NCBI GenBank assembly: GCA_964647695.1 | Contig: CAZYIS010000001.1 | Span: 1 to 64,000, forward strand | Length of the DNA: 64,000 nt | Direction: 5' to 3' | From: VGKP01 sp964647695 | GTDB taxonomy: Archaea > Nanobdellota > Nanobdellia > Pacearchaeales > GW2011-AR1 | Shown: positions 8,610-16,795 of the stretch, piece by piece | Position numbering within the stretch: the first letter of the stretch is position 1 | Layout of the letters: each line of letters opens with the position of its first letter | Made by a program: the position numbers and the translations under genes | The notes under the pieces: generated by a model | What the model saw: the letters and a program-made list of their open reading frames with translations, nothing else | What the model was told of the DNA's origin: nothing | Databases searched by the model: none

Positions 8610-8936
8610 TTAATTTGACACCTTATCTCCTATTTCTATTCTTGATACTCTTATTCCATGATGCATGGTTTTAATCTTGTTACATACCTTGCACTTGAAT
8701 TGTATAGTTATTCTCTTGGTTGCCTTGGTCTTCATCTTCCAATCCTTGGCTCCTTTCTTACTTCTTTTACCCCAGTTACCGAATCCATGTAAGCTTCTGG
8801 ACTTTACTCTTGCTGGAGAACCTCTACCCATTGGATGTACGGAAGATCTAGATTTATTCTTTTGGGTCATTACTAACTGAGAAGTATGCTTTCTGCAATA
8901 CGGACAAAATCTATTTGTTTCTTTAGGTAATTTCAT
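8610..8936 (-). CDS. rpl44e: Large ribosomal subunit protein eL42 (L44e)
   Basis: 108 residues from ATG 8936 (KLPKETNRFCPYC follows the Met), close to the usual 92-95 residue archaeal protein. It has two zinc-binding pairs, CPYC near the N-terminus and CKVC near the C-terminus, and a basic middle with GRGSPARVKSRSLHGFG. The frame stays open to a GTG at 9002, which would add 22 residues. The extension uses GC-rich codons unlike the rest, so I prefer ATG 8936, but a leaderless GTG start is possible. Confidence 0.92.
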   Translation of the reverse strand: MKLPKETNRFCPYCRKHTSQLVMTQKNKSRSSVHPMGRGSPARVKSRSLHGFGNWGKRSKKGAKDWKMKTKATKRITIQFKCKVCNKIKTMHHGIRVSRIEIGDKVSN

Positions 8937-9040
8937 TGTTAAATCAGGCAAAGCGCTAGCCTTCTCCAGCCTGTGAGGATAAGGGTCTGCATTTCTCGAC
9001 ACGAGAATATAATGTCAAGAAATGAACGCTTTTTAAACCT
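8937..9040 (-). promoter_or_regulatory. Promoter and possible structured leader of the eL42-eS1 operon
   Basis: A TATA-like TTTAAAAAG lies at about 9030-9038 on the reverse strand. Between it and ATG 8936 is an unusually GC-rich stretch that can pair CAGGC with GCCTG around an AGCGCT palindrome. It may be a regulatory leader, or coding if translation starts at GTG 9002. Confidence 0.4.
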
Positions 9041-9059
9041 TTTGCATTACAAAAAATAT

Positions 9060-9251
9060 TTATCTTTCTCTATAACCATTATCGTAAAGTGGAAGGATAT
9101 CTTCGTAGAGTTGTCGACCCGAAGGAGTTCCCGCTCTTATTTCTTGCAACTTAGAATCATCAAAAGGCACCCCATTCAGCGCGGCTTTTGTTTCTAATCC
9201 TCTTCTTAAAAATTCAATAACTTCTTTTCTAGGTTTAAAATCATCCGTCAT
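9060..9251 (-). CDS. Small hypothetical protein
   Basis: 63 residues, charged and predicted mainly helical, with basic ends. No family is recognised. It lies alone between the eL42 promoter region and the SemiSWEET gene, and its Lys/Glu-rich codon use is like its neighbours. Probably a real small soluble protein. Confidence 0.5.
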   Translation of the reverse strand: MTDDFKPRKEVIEFLRRGLETKAALNGVPFDDSKLQEIRAGTPSGRQLYEDILPLYDNGYRER

Positions 9252-9297
9252 AACCTAAAAATAAAAAACTGAATATTTAAACATTTAGCTTGAACTA

Positions 9298-9555
9298 TTA
9301 CTTAGAATATCTAATTTTCATATAGGTCATAAACATGCTAGTTAGAAAAGCAATACCATCCATAATCATTACAGGATAACTAGTAATAAGAACCCCATAA
9401 CTCACCCAAAGAAACAGCCCAATATCATAAATTATAAACATCCAAATTGAGATATCTTCTACCTTCTTTGTTCTAATAGTTTGTATTATCTGAGGAATAA
9501 TATTGATGGAAGTAAATATCCCTGCCAAAAAACCAATGATGTCTATCAAAGTCAT
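9298..9555 (-). CDS. SemiSWEET-type small transporter
   Basis: 85 residues forming one three-helix PQ-loop unit, the half-size version of SWEET sugar transporters that works as a dimer. Seen: helix 1 IIGFLAGIFTSINIIPQIIQTIRTK with the characteristic Pro-Gln pair, then DISIWMFIIYDIGLFLWVSYG and a third helix. The family exports or equilibrates small sugars; the substrate here is unknown. Confidence 0.85.
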   Translation of the reverse strand: MTLIDIIGFLAGIFTSINIIPQIIQTIRTKKVEDISIWMFIIYDIGLFLWVSYGVLITSYPVMIMDGIAFLTSMFMTYMKIRYSK

Positions 9556-9650
9556 AGTTCAAATAATGAATTTTACTTTAAAAAGATTACCTAGAACCAA
9601 TAAAAACCCCCAACCGTAAGCTTTTTAATACCTCTTTAACAGGAAAATAC

Positions 9651-9971
9651 ATGGTAGAGAAAAAAACCGAATGGGTAAAGATGAAACCTGCTGAAGTTGA
9701 AAAGCTAGTTTTAGATTTACATAAAGAAGGAAATACTCCTGCAAAAATAGGATTAATTCTTAGAGACAAGCATGGAATTCCTAGAGCAAAGCTAGTAGGA
9801 AAGAAAGTAAGTCAAATAATTATTGCCAATAAAGAAACACCTATAAGTGAAAAAACAACTTTCGGTAAAAAAATAACTACTCTAGAAGCCCATATAGTAA
9901 AACATAAGCACGATTATACTGCAAAGAAATCCTTATCCAAGGGTCTCTGGACCATAAAGAAACTTAAATAA
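9651..9971 (+). CDS. rps15: Small ribosomal subunit protein uS15 (shortened)
   Basis: 106 residues. It has the archaeal uS15 core: AEVEKLVLDLHKEGNTPAKIGLILRD, then GIP and helical segments. Archaeal uS15 is usually about 150 residues. Here the N-terminal Arg-rich extension and the last ~25-30 residues (the end of the final helix and tail) are missing. The ends look natural, with no continuation in another frame. A TATA-like TTTTTAATA lies upstream. The RecJ-like gene follows after about 40 bases, an order also seen in other archaea. Confidence 0.92.
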   Translation: MVEKKTEWVKMKPAEVEKLVLDLHKEGNTPAKIGLILRDKHGIPRAKLVGKKVSQIIIANKETPISEKTTFGKKITTLEAHIVKHKHDYTAKKSLSKGLWTIKKLK

Positions 9972-10010
9972 ATAAGTTTTTCATCTAAGTATTATACAAA
10001 AGAGGTTAAT

Positions 10011-11333
10011 ATGTACGATAAAATAAAATTAGCTATAGATAAGATAGAATCTGCTTCTAAAATCAAACCTATAAAAGTTATAAGTCATTATGATGCCGAT
10101 GGTATCACTTCTGCAGCCATATTTTCCAAAGCATTGCAAAGATGGAAAAAATCTTTCTCACTGCAAATAGTAAAAGGCCTTGAAGAACAATTCATTAAAG
10201 ATCTTCCCGAAGATCACCTATTAATATTTCTAGATCTAGGATCCGGATCATTGGACTATCTGAAAAATAAAAAAAACGAAGTAGTAATTTTAGACCATCA
10301 CGAAATAGTTCAAGAAATTCCTCAAAATGTGATCATGATTAATCCTCTTTTGAATAAGGAAAAAACTGATATGCTATCTGCCGCCGGAATTTGCTATGAG
10401 TTTGCAAAAACCCTATCCATTGAAAATAAAGATTTAGCCAACTTAGCAGTTATAGGTATGGTGGGCGATTTCATGGATAGAAATATTCACAAAACATTCG
10501 AAGAAATATTAAAAGACTCCAACACAACCATAAAAAAAGGGTTAATGTTATATCCTTCAACTCGCCCATTGGACAGAACCCTAGAATATTCTTCCAATCC
10601 CTATATCCCTGGAGTTACCGGAGATTACAAAGGAGCCGTTGAACTTCTAAGAGATGCAAACATCCCTAGAATTGATGGTAAATTCAAGTCCCTCTATGAA
10701 CTTACCGAAGAGGAAATGTCAAATCTAGTTACAGCCATCGCTCTTCGAGGAGTAGAACAACAAAAACTTTACAACCACATAGGCAACCTATTTTTAGTAA
10801 AATTCTTCAATAAACAAGAAGATGCCCGTGAATTTTCTGCTCTTATCAATGCCTGCAGCCGAATGGATCACCCAGAAATATCTCTTGGCTTTTGTCTCGG
10901 AAATAAAAAGTCAAAAGAAGAAGCCGAAAGAATATACGTAGAATATAAACAGCACATTATCTCTGCTCTGAGATTTATTCCTGAAATAGAAAAAATACAA
11001 GGTAAAAACTATGCCATAATTAATGCCAAAGGCAATATTAAAGATACAATTATTGGAACCGTAGCATCCATAATTTCCCAATCCCCAGTTTATGATGAGG
11101 GAACCGTAATCGTTGCTCTAGCCTACAATGAAGATAAGATTAAAGTCTCAGCCAGAATAGCTGGACGCCACGGAAAAAATGTTAGAGAAGTTCTAAACAA
11201 AGTAGTAGTTCCATTGGGGGGAGAAGTCGGAGGCCATCACAATGCCGCCGGATGCCTAATTTCCAAAGAAAATGAAGCCATTTTCATATCCGAGCTTCAA
11301 AAAACTCTTGAGGTAGAGTTACTAAAAGTTTAA
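10011..11333 (+). CDS. RecJ-like DHH-family nuclease (GAN type)
   Basis: 440 residues. DHH/DHHA1 phosphoesterase: motif I HYDADG near residue 26, the central ILDHHE, a GMVGDFMDR motif, and the C-terminal DHHA1 signature GGEVGGHHNAAGC. In archaea these proteins include GAN, a single-strand-specific 5' exonuclease that associates with GINS at the fork and is related to Cdc45. All metal-binding motifs look intact. A GAGGTT ribosome binding site precedes the ATG. It lies downstream of uS15 in a replication/translation gene block. Confidence 0.88.
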   Translation: MYDKIKLAIDKIESASKIKPIKVISHYDADGITSAAIFSKALQRWKKSFSLQIVKGLEEQFIKDLPEDHLLIFLDLGSGSLDYLKNKKNEVVILDHHEIVQEIPQNVIMINPLLNKEKTDMLSAAGICYEFAKTLSIENKDLANLAVIGMVGDFMDRNIHKTFEEILKDSNTTIKKGLMLYPSTRPLDRTLEYSSNPYIPGVTGDYKGAVELLRDANIPRIDGKFKSLYELTEEEMSNLVTAIALRGVEQQKLYNHIGNLFLVKFFNKQEDAREFSALINACSRMDHPEISLGFCLGNKKSKEEAERIYVEYKQHIISALRFIPEIEKIQGKNYAIINAKGNIKDTIIGTVASIISQSPVYDEGTVIVALAYNEDKIKVSARIAGRHGKNVREVLNKVVVPLGGEVGGHHNAAGCLISKENEAIFISELQKTLEVELLKV

Positions 11334-11356
11334 AACCCTCTAATTTATTCACTTTT

Positions 11357-11548
11357 ATGGATAAGACAACAAAACAATACGCCAAAGGAAAGTTCCTTAA
11401 AATCTCCTGTCCTAGATGTAGACATAGACAAACCATATTTGGAAAATCTTCCTTTAGTGTAAAATGTGAAAAATGCAATTATCTTCTTGTAAAAACCAAC
11501 GGTGGAAAAGCCAGAATTAGAGCACCCATAAAAGAGGTATTAAATTAA
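11357..11548 (+). CDS. rps27e: Small ribosomal subunit protein eS27
   Basis: 63 residues with one zinc ribbon: CPRC (residues 18-21) and CEKC, plus the family signature GKSSFSVKCEKC. Full archaeal length. The order eS27-aIF2alpha-Nop10 is a classic archaeal operon, and spacing to the next gene is one base. Confidence 0.95.
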   Translation: MDKTTKQYAKGKFLKISCPRCRHRQTIFGKSSFSVKCEKCNYLLVKTNGGKARIRAPIKEVLN

Positions 11549-11549
11549 A

Positions 11550-12257
11550 ATGAACATTAAAGAAAATGACATTGTCATGTGCACCGTAAAAAATGTAGAG
11601 GGCACAACCGTATTTGTAGATATGGAAGACAATATCCAAGGATCCATAGTATTCTCCGAAGTTGCCGCCGGAAGAATAAGAAACATTAGAGAATACGTTT
11701 CTCCAAGCAAAAAAATAGTATGTAAAGTTCTAAAAATATATCCAGACCATATCGAACTTAGCCTAAGAAGAGTAACTGCAAAAGAAAGAGATGAAATTTC
11801 AGAGCGTTACAAGAAAGAAAAAATGTTCGAAGGAATGCTAAAAGCAATCTCCCCAGATTATAAGAATATAATTACCGAAATAAGAAAAGAATACGAACTC
11901 TATGCATTCTTTGAACAGGTAAAAGAAAATAATAAACTCATAGAAAAATATGTAAATAAAAAAGAAGCCGAATCATTCATTAAAGTACTACAAGAAAAGA
12001 AAGATAAAGAAAAGGAAGTTAAAAAAACATTTTCCATTAAGTCATTTGCCGATGATGGAATAAATGAAATCAAAGATATTTTAGCCACTAAAGATAAAAA
12101 AATGCAAATTGCCTATCTAGGATCTTCCCAATTTTCCATCACCTATTCAGCCATAGACTACAAAGATGCCGATAATAAGGTCAATGAATTCCTTGCCAAA
12201 ACCGAAAAGATTGCAAAGGAAAAAAAGATGATCTTTGAAATTATAGAAAGAAAATGA
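11550..12257 (+). CDS. eif2a: Translation initiation factor aIF2 subunit alpha
   Basis: 235 residues. An N-terminal S1/OB domain (about 1-85: DIVMCTVKNVEGTTVFVDM, HIELSLRRV), a helical middle domain and a C-terminal alpha/beta domain, as in archaeal and eukaryotic eIF2-alpha. It is part of the aIF2 heterotrimer that brings initiator tRNA to the small subunit. Somewhat shorter than the usual 260-270 residues, mostly in the helical part. Its stop overlaps the next start (ATGA). Confidence 0.93.
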   Translation: MNIKENDIVMCTVKNVEGTTVFVDMEDNIQGSIVFSEVAAGRIRNIREYVSPSKKIVCKVLKIYPDHIELSLRRVTAKERDEISERYKKEKMFEGMLKAISPDYKNIITEIRKEYELYAFFEQVKENNKLIEKYVNKKEAESFIKVLQEKKDKEKEVKKTFSIKSFADDGINEIKDILATKDKKMQIAYLGSSQFSITYSAIDYKDADNKVNEFLAKTEKIAKEKKMIFEIIERK

Positions 12258-12391
12258 TAATGAAAAAATGCAAATCCTGCGCAGAATACACACTAAAAGA
12301 TATTTGTCCAAAATGTAAAAAAGAAACCTCTTCAGCCCATTACAAATTTATTAAACTTAAAGACGTGAAGGAAGAGAATGCTACTAGCTAG
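12254..12391 (+). CDS. nop10: H/ACA RNP protein Nop10
   Basis: 45 residues, translated directly from the sequence: MKKCKSCAEYTLKDICPKC follows a two-residue start, then a basic tail. The two CxxC pairs and the Tyr-Thr-Leu-Lys-Asp stretch are diagnostic for archaeal Nop10, the zinc-ribbon subunit of the pseudouridylation RNP. The position after aIF2-alpha is the conserved one. The start is ATG 12254 in an ATGA overlap, or ATG 12260 two codons later. The tail after about residue 30 departs from the usual HPPKFSP motif (only one His is kept). Confidence 0.9.
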   Translation: MIMKKCKSCAEYTLKDICPKCKKETSSAHYKFIKLKDVKEENATS

Positions 12392-12602
12392 ATACGAAGA
12401 GTTTTCCCAATTATTAGATCTGATAACTGAATCTCAAACCAAATTATCTAAACCTTTAATTAGAGTAGATAGCCAAAATAATTTATATTTTTATAAAGTA
12501 TCCAAAGGCAACGAAGAAAAAATACAACTGGACCCTAGAGATTCAGAAAGATTTCAATCTTCCAATGGAAAAAGAGTAAATTATCACTATCAAACTAGAT
12601 AG
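12378..12602 (+). CDS. Hypothetical small protein downstream of Nop10
   Basis: 74 residues; overlaps nop10 by 14 bases and has a purine-rich GGAAGAG just before its ATG. It overlaps the end of the UDG gene on the other strand by 8 bases. It is soluble and polar. In many archaea a PAC2-family protein occupies this position; this protein shows no resemblance to it. Confidence 0.55.
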   Translation: MLLARYEEFSQLLDLITESQTKLSKPLIRVDSQNNLYFYKVSKGNEEKIQLDPRDSERFQSSNGKRVNYHYQTR

Positions 12603-13167
12603 AACACTCTTTCTTAACAATTTCCATATCCTTTTCCCAATCCACAGTTAATTTTCTGTTATAAATTATAGCCGCAGGATGAAATAAAGGTATTAACTTT
12701 ATATTTACTCCACTAATATTAATATTCTGCACCTTTCCATGCACCTGAGTAATTCCTGGCTGTTCCTTCATTTTATCCACATCACCCAGAGCCATAAAAA
12801 ACTTAGTAGCGTAATTTCCCAGCGAACATACCACTTCAGGTTTCATAGCTTTAATTTGTTCAATGAGCCAAGGAGTATGTGCTCTTATCTCATCATCACT
12901 AGGATTTCTATTCTCCGGAGGCCTGCATTTCAATATGTTAGCCACGTAAATATCATTCAACGATAGTCCCACATTAGCCAGAAGTTTATCCAGATTTTTT
13001 CCCGCAGCACCTACAAACGGAATTCCCTGCTCATCTTCTTTTGCTCCAGGAGCCTCACCTACAAATAATATTTTTGCTTTCTCATTTCCCTTTCCCACAA
13101 CTATATTCTTGCAATTTTTACATATCTCCGTATTCTTAGTAAGCTCAATTGCTTCCTTTAGGTTCAT
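12595..13167 (-). CDS. udg: Type-4 uracil-DNA glycosylase (Fe-S)
   Basis: 190 residues. Removes uracil from DNA in base excision repair. Motif A GEAPGAKEDEQGIPFVG is family 4, followed by the C-terminal HPAA motif. Four cysteines are placed for the 4Fe-4S cluster: C16 and C19 (ICKNC), one in ILKCRPPENRNP and one in EVVCSLGN. Complete length and intact catalytic residues. Confidence 0.95.
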   Translation of the reverse strand: MNLKEAIELTKNTEICKNCKNIVVGKGNEKAKILFVGEAPGAKEDEQGIPFVGAAGKNLDKLLANVGLSLNDIYVANILKCRPPENRNPSDDEIRAHTPWLIEQIKAMKPEVVCSLGNYATKFFMALGDVDKMKEQPGITQVHGKVQNINISGVNIKLIPLFHPAAIIYNRKLTVDWEKDMEIVKKECSI

Positions 13168-13217
13168 AAAAATTAATAAACAATAACCTTTAAAACCCTA
13201 TCTTACAAAATAAAATC

Positions 13218-13727
13218 ATGGTAGAACAACAATGCCTGGTATTAATTAAACCAGATGGATTAATCAAAAGCCTAACCGGAGATATAATCATGGCCCTTTC
13301 AGCCACAAAGCTAAAAATAATCGGAACTAAAATTGTAAAGCCATCCAAAGCACATTTAGAAAATCATTATGGCGATCTAAAGCAAAGAAAACCAGCCGTA
13401 TTTGATGCCACCATAGATTACATGTCTGGAAAATATCATACCGATAGAGTATTCGCTCTTGTCTATAAGGGAGAAGATGCCATTGCTAAAATAAGAGAAG
13501 TTTGCGGAGCCACGAACCCTGAAGCAGCAGAACCTACATCCATTAGAGGAAGATATGGTAGAATTCACAGCAAAACAGGAATTTTTGAAAATGTTGTTCA
13601 CGCTTCCGATAGTCCAGAAAGCGCCGAAAGAGAAATCAAACTATGGTTTTTCCCCGATGAAATAGTTGAACCTATCTATCCCACTAAGAAAGAAAAAGTT
13701 AATGTTGAACGTAGTGTCTGGAAATAA
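13218..13727 (+). CDS. ndk: Nucleoside diphosphate kinase
   Basis: 169 residues. Transfers phosphate between NTPs and NDPs. KPDG near residue 11, GATNP, and the active-site His in NVVHASDSPESAEREI are all present. The protein is about 15-20 residues longer than typical NDPK; extra residues are around the middle (the segment before RIHSK) and at the basic C-terminus. Confidence 0.96.
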   Translation: MVEQQCLVLIKPDGLIKSLTGDIIMALSATKLKIIGTKIVKPSKAHLENHYGDLKQRKPAVFDATIDYMSGKYHTDRVFALVYKGEDAIAKIREVCGATNPEAAEPTSIRGRYGRIHSKTGIFENVVHASDSPESAEREIKLWFFPDEIVEPIYPTKKEKVNVERSVWK

Positions 13728-13791
13728 TTAATAGACAAATAAACATTAATTCTAAAAACTCTTTTAATCTTTAATTATAATCAATAACTAA

Positions 13792-13864
13792 GCCCCTATA
13801 GTTCAGCCCGGATAGAACACGACCTTGCGGAGGTTGTAACCTAGGTTCAAATCCTAGTAGGGGC
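13792..13864 (+). tRNA. tRNA-Arg (anticodon GCG)
   Basis: Acceptor GCCCCTA/TAGGGGC, D stem GTTC/GAAC, anticodon stem CGACC/GGTTG with loop TTGCGGA (anticodon GCG, reads CGC/CGU), T arm CTAGG-TTCAAAT-CCTAG. No intron, and CCA is not encoded. Confidence 0.95.
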
Positions 13865-13870
13865 GTTTAT

Positions 13871-14569
13871 TTATTCTCTTCTTATCTTTGCTTCTTTCCA
13901 AAATGCATATAATGGTCCAATGAAAGCACCGGCAAAGAACCACCAAGCAAATTCAGCCATGGGTACGCCAAAGACTAATTTAGCAAACCATTGTCCATCT
14001 AAAAACCAAAATCTTTGAATAAATTCAGGATAAAAATAAATTATTATGATATAGGTTAAAGAACCTAATATCAGCATAAGAATTCCACTAACCATCGAAT
14101 CAATAATCAAATCTTTTCTTTTATAGAAAACATATAACAATGCAATGGATAAGGAGATAATTAAAGCAAAAAAAGAATGTAGATTTAACACTAGAACTGA
14201 AAAGAAAAATATGATAGTTAATATGGTTAACATTATACCAAATCTAAAAGTTTCAATTTCATCCTGTTTTTTAGAAAGTTTTTTAATTTTTAATTTCTTT
14301 TTGAATAATTCTTCATAAATAACCGAAGCTACACCACCTATAAAGAAACCTATTAGAAAATCTTCAATACCTATAGAAGTATGGGTCAAAGTTAAAGGTT
14401 GCCACCAATCCCTAACATGGACCAACTCAGTTACCACACCTGCAAATCCAAACATCAAACTAACAATCACCATTTCTTGACGAACATCTTTTCTAGCCAA
14501 ATATAGAATCATCCAAATTACCAAAAAAAGTAAAACCCATAATGAATAAGCATATTGATAATCTAACAT
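13871..14569 (-). CDS. Polytopic membrane protein, lycopene-cyclase-domain-like
   Basis: 232 residues with six to seven hydrophobic helices. Two similar halves are visible: an N-terminal unit with an acidic GIEDFLIGFFIGG motif, and a C-terminal unit ending in MAEFAWWFFAGAFIGPLYAFW. The repeated acidic-plus-aromatic motif before a Gly-rich helix recalls heterodimeric lycopene cyclase domains. That similarity is by pattern only, and no carotenoid genes lie nearby. Function uncertain. Confidence 0.6.
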   Translation of the reverse strand: MLDYQYAYSLWVLLFLVIWMILYLARKDVRQEMVIVSLMFGFAGVVTELVHVRDWWQPLTLTHTSIGIEDFLIGFFIGGVASVIYEELFKKKLKIKKLSKKQDEIETFRFGIMLTILTIIFFFSVLVLNLHSFFALIISLSIALLYVFYKRKDLIIDSMVSGILMLILGSLTYIIIIYFYPEFIQRFWFLDGQWFAKLVFGVPMAEFAWWFFAGAFIGPLYAFWKEAKIRRE

Positions 14570-14612
14570 ATAATAAATTGAAAAATGAATTATAAAAATC
14601 TATTGAAAATTT

Positions 14613-15632
14613 TTACTCTTCGTCTCTAATACCCTTTTCGGTCAAGAAGAATTGACATTCGTTATCTGGAAGATTAGGAGAGTCAATAAGCTTTGCTACT
14701 CTGCTTCCTGCTTTTCCTCTTCTGAAATACATTCTGTAGGTACTTGCGTGAGCCACAATATTTCCTCCGACAGCCGTAGTTGGGTCTCCAAACATCATTG
14801 CAGGATTTGCCATAACCTGATTTGTTACGTATATGGCAAGATTATGTTGTTCCGAAAGTCTAATCAATTGATGCAAATATCTATTCAACTTATGTTGTCT
14901 ATCGGCCAATTCTCCTCTTCCAGTAAATTCTGCTCTAAAATGCGCAGTAAGCGAGTCAATAATAACCAATTTAATAGGTTCTCCTTCTTTTATCATTTCA
15001 GTTATTCTATCCAATAGTAAAATCTGATGATCAGAATTAAATGCCCTAGCCACCAGAATATTTTTTAACACTTTGTCAGGATTTGCTCCAATTCCTTCGG
15101 CAATTTGTCTTATTCTTTGAGGTCTAAAAGTTCCTTCCGTATCAATAAACACCGCCTTACCATTAGCTCCCCCCTGATCCACAGGTAATTGAACATTCAC
15201 AGCTAGAGTCAATCCTAGCTGTGTCTTTCCAGAACCAAAAGCGCCGTAAGCTTCTGTCAACGCTCTTGTTTCTACTCCTCTTCCTCCCAGAAGTGCATTA
15301 ATATTGTTGCTTCCAGTTGAAATATAATTTACATCCTCTCTCTTCTTTGCAAACTCATCTCCAGTCATGAAACCTAGTTTCATCATGCTTCTTGCTGCTT
15401 GGATTGCCTTTCTAGCCACAGCTTCGCTTACTCCAGCCATATCTCCAAGATTTCCAGGAGACATTACTGCCAATCCCATTAAATCATAAACTCCAGCCGA
15501 TTCAAGTTTTGCCGCAATTCCAGGACCAATTCCAGGAACGTCCGTAAGTTTCAAATCCTTAGTCTCTTTTTCAGAAATAATTTCCTCTTCCTTTCCTTCC
15601 TTCTCTTCAACCACTTCTGCTTTTTTTGCCAT
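14613..15632 (-). CDS. radA: DNA repair and recombination protein RadA
   Basis: 339 residues from ATG 15632 (a GTG four codons upstream is possible; the TATA-like TTTATAAA about 22 bases upstream suits the ATG). Strand-exchange recombinase. N-terminal helix-hairpin-helix VPGIGPGIAAKLESAGV, Walker A GAFGSGKTQ, Walker B KLVIIDSL and the DNA-binding loops TNQVMANPAMMFGDP. The first 25 residues are a charged Glu/Lys extension. Confidence 0.97.
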   Translation of the reverse strand: MAKKAEVVEEKEGKEEEIISEKETKDLKLTDVPGIGPGIAAKLESAGVYDLMGLAVMSPGNLGDMAGVSEAVARKAIQAARSMMKLGFMTGDEFAKKREDVNYISTGSNNINALLGGRGVETRALTEAYGAFGSGKTQLGLTLAVNVQLPVDQGGANGKAVFIDTEGTFRPQRIRQIAEGIGANPDKVLKNILVARAFNSDHQILLLDRITEMIKEGEPIKLVIIDSLTAHFRAEFTGRGELADRQHKLNRYLHQLIRLSEQHNLAIYVTNQVMANPAMMFGDPTTAVGGNIVAHASTYRMYFRRGKAGSRVAKLIDSPNLPDNECQFFLTEKGIRDEE

Positions 15633-15704
15633 AATTAATTTCACATTCTCGAGTTTATAAATATTATATCATTCTAGAATATGTTTTTAAAAAGAGCTAA
15701 TGAT

Positions 15705-16067
15705 TTACAAATTAGAATGATATTTTATTCTCTCTCTAGCGAAAGTTAACTCTCTACCTTCTAAAAATTTTCTAGTATTTAGAATAAGAGTGGGAACACC
15801 AAAAGCATTATCCAATAGCAATCCTTCATTCACTAATCTACTATAAGCCGATATAGAATTATCATCATTTAACTGTAAAAAAATAAATCTATCCCCCAAT
15901 TCATCCTGTCTGATTCCAAAATACATAACCAATCCTCCACGTCCACCTACCTCACTACTGAAACTTGCTCTAGGATAACTCTGAAATGGTTCTGGATTAG
16001 TTAAATATAACAAAGATTCAGGCTTACCTCTAAAATTAATTTCACTACTTATTATATTACCCAACAT
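15705..16067 (-). CDS. Hypothetical protein
   Basis: 120 residues from ATG 16067; a TATA-like TTTTTAAG about 25 bases upstream argues against a TTG start at 16088. Alpha/beta, with a Gly-rich SSEVGGRGGLVMYFG and a C-terminal basic region. No recognised family, signal peptide or membrane span. Confidence 0.6.
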   Translation of the reverse strand: MLGNIISSEINFRGKPESLLYLTNPEPFQSYPRASFSSEVGGRGGLVMYFGIRQDELGDRFIFLQLNDDNSISAYSRLVNEGLLLDNAFGVPTLILNTRKFLEGRELTFARERIKYHSNL

Positions 16068-16106
16068 AGAGAGATCTATTAATAACAACTTAAAAATAAG
16101 ATGGTA

Positions 16107-16562
16107 CTACATAATATAAAATAATCTAACAAATAATATAATATTTATTCCGCAGAGTACATAAAATATAGTAGACTCGACTCTACTTCCAGTTCTTAGT
16201 TTATACTTCAATTCATCCTTCAATGGCCAGAAAGGTCTTATGCCATCTATGGTGAAAGAATCGGCAATTAGATGACTGCTGTAGCCTAGAAAGAAAGGCA
16301 ATGCTAAAATTGGAAGATAGAATGCAAATAACAAAGAAAACAAAAGAGCCAGAGTGAAACTATGAAATATACCCCTATGTTTGACAAACCATTGAATGGG
16401 CCTAAGTATATTATATTTTCCCATAACCGAGTGAGTCATGTCAATGTCTGGAATTAGAGTAGCAATCAAAGCCACAATAACAAATATAACTTTGAAAGTA
16501 ACATGAGGAATAAATAATAAAATCAATAGAGTAGTAATTGCTAAATGTGTTCTAAGCATCAT
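16107..16562 (-). CDS. Membrane metal-dependent hydrolase, YdjM/DUF457 type
   Basis: 151 residues with about four membrane segments. The family's conserved polar motifs sit at helix ends: RTHLAI, TLIPDIDM, HRGIFHS and SHLIADSFTIDG with RPFWPL. These His/Asp residues are thought to bind a metal in the membrane plane. The substrate is unknown for the family. A second, more divergent member is at 38816. Confidence 0.85.
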   Translation of the reverse strand: MMLRTHLAITTLLILLFIPHVTFKVIFVIVALIATLIPDIDMTHSVMGKYNILRPIQWFVKHRGIFHSFTLALLFSLLFAFYLPILALPFFLGYSSHLIADSFTIDGIRPFWPLKDELKYKLRTGSRVESTIFYVLCGINIILFVRLFYIM

Positions 16563-16633
16563 ATCTATTTTAATGATTAATAAGATTTAAACCTTACCAA
16601 TAAATATAAATAACTGCGCATTTTCGAATAAAA

Positions 16634-16792
16634 ATGGATATTAAATATGATAATACTATACCTATAGATTATAGGCCTTTACCGGACAATAAATTACAAG
16701 ATACAATGAAAAAAACGGAAGAATGGTTAGAACAATTACAAAATCTTAGAGGAATAACTAGAAAACTAGAGCTAGAAGTTATAGACCTATAA
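16634..16792 (+). CDS. Small helical protein, 52 residues
   Basis: MDIKYDNTIPIDYRPL followed by a continuous charged helix (about residues 19-48) with Leu spacing. Translated directly from the sequence. A TATA-like ATAAATATAAATA lies about 25 bases before the ATG, which supports a real leaderless gene. It ends 3 bases before the convergent RPA stop. No family recognised. Confidence 0.65.
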   Translation: MDIKYDNTIPIDYRPLPDNKLQDTMKKTEEWLEQLQNLRGITRKLELEVIDL

Positions 16793-16795
16793 ATC

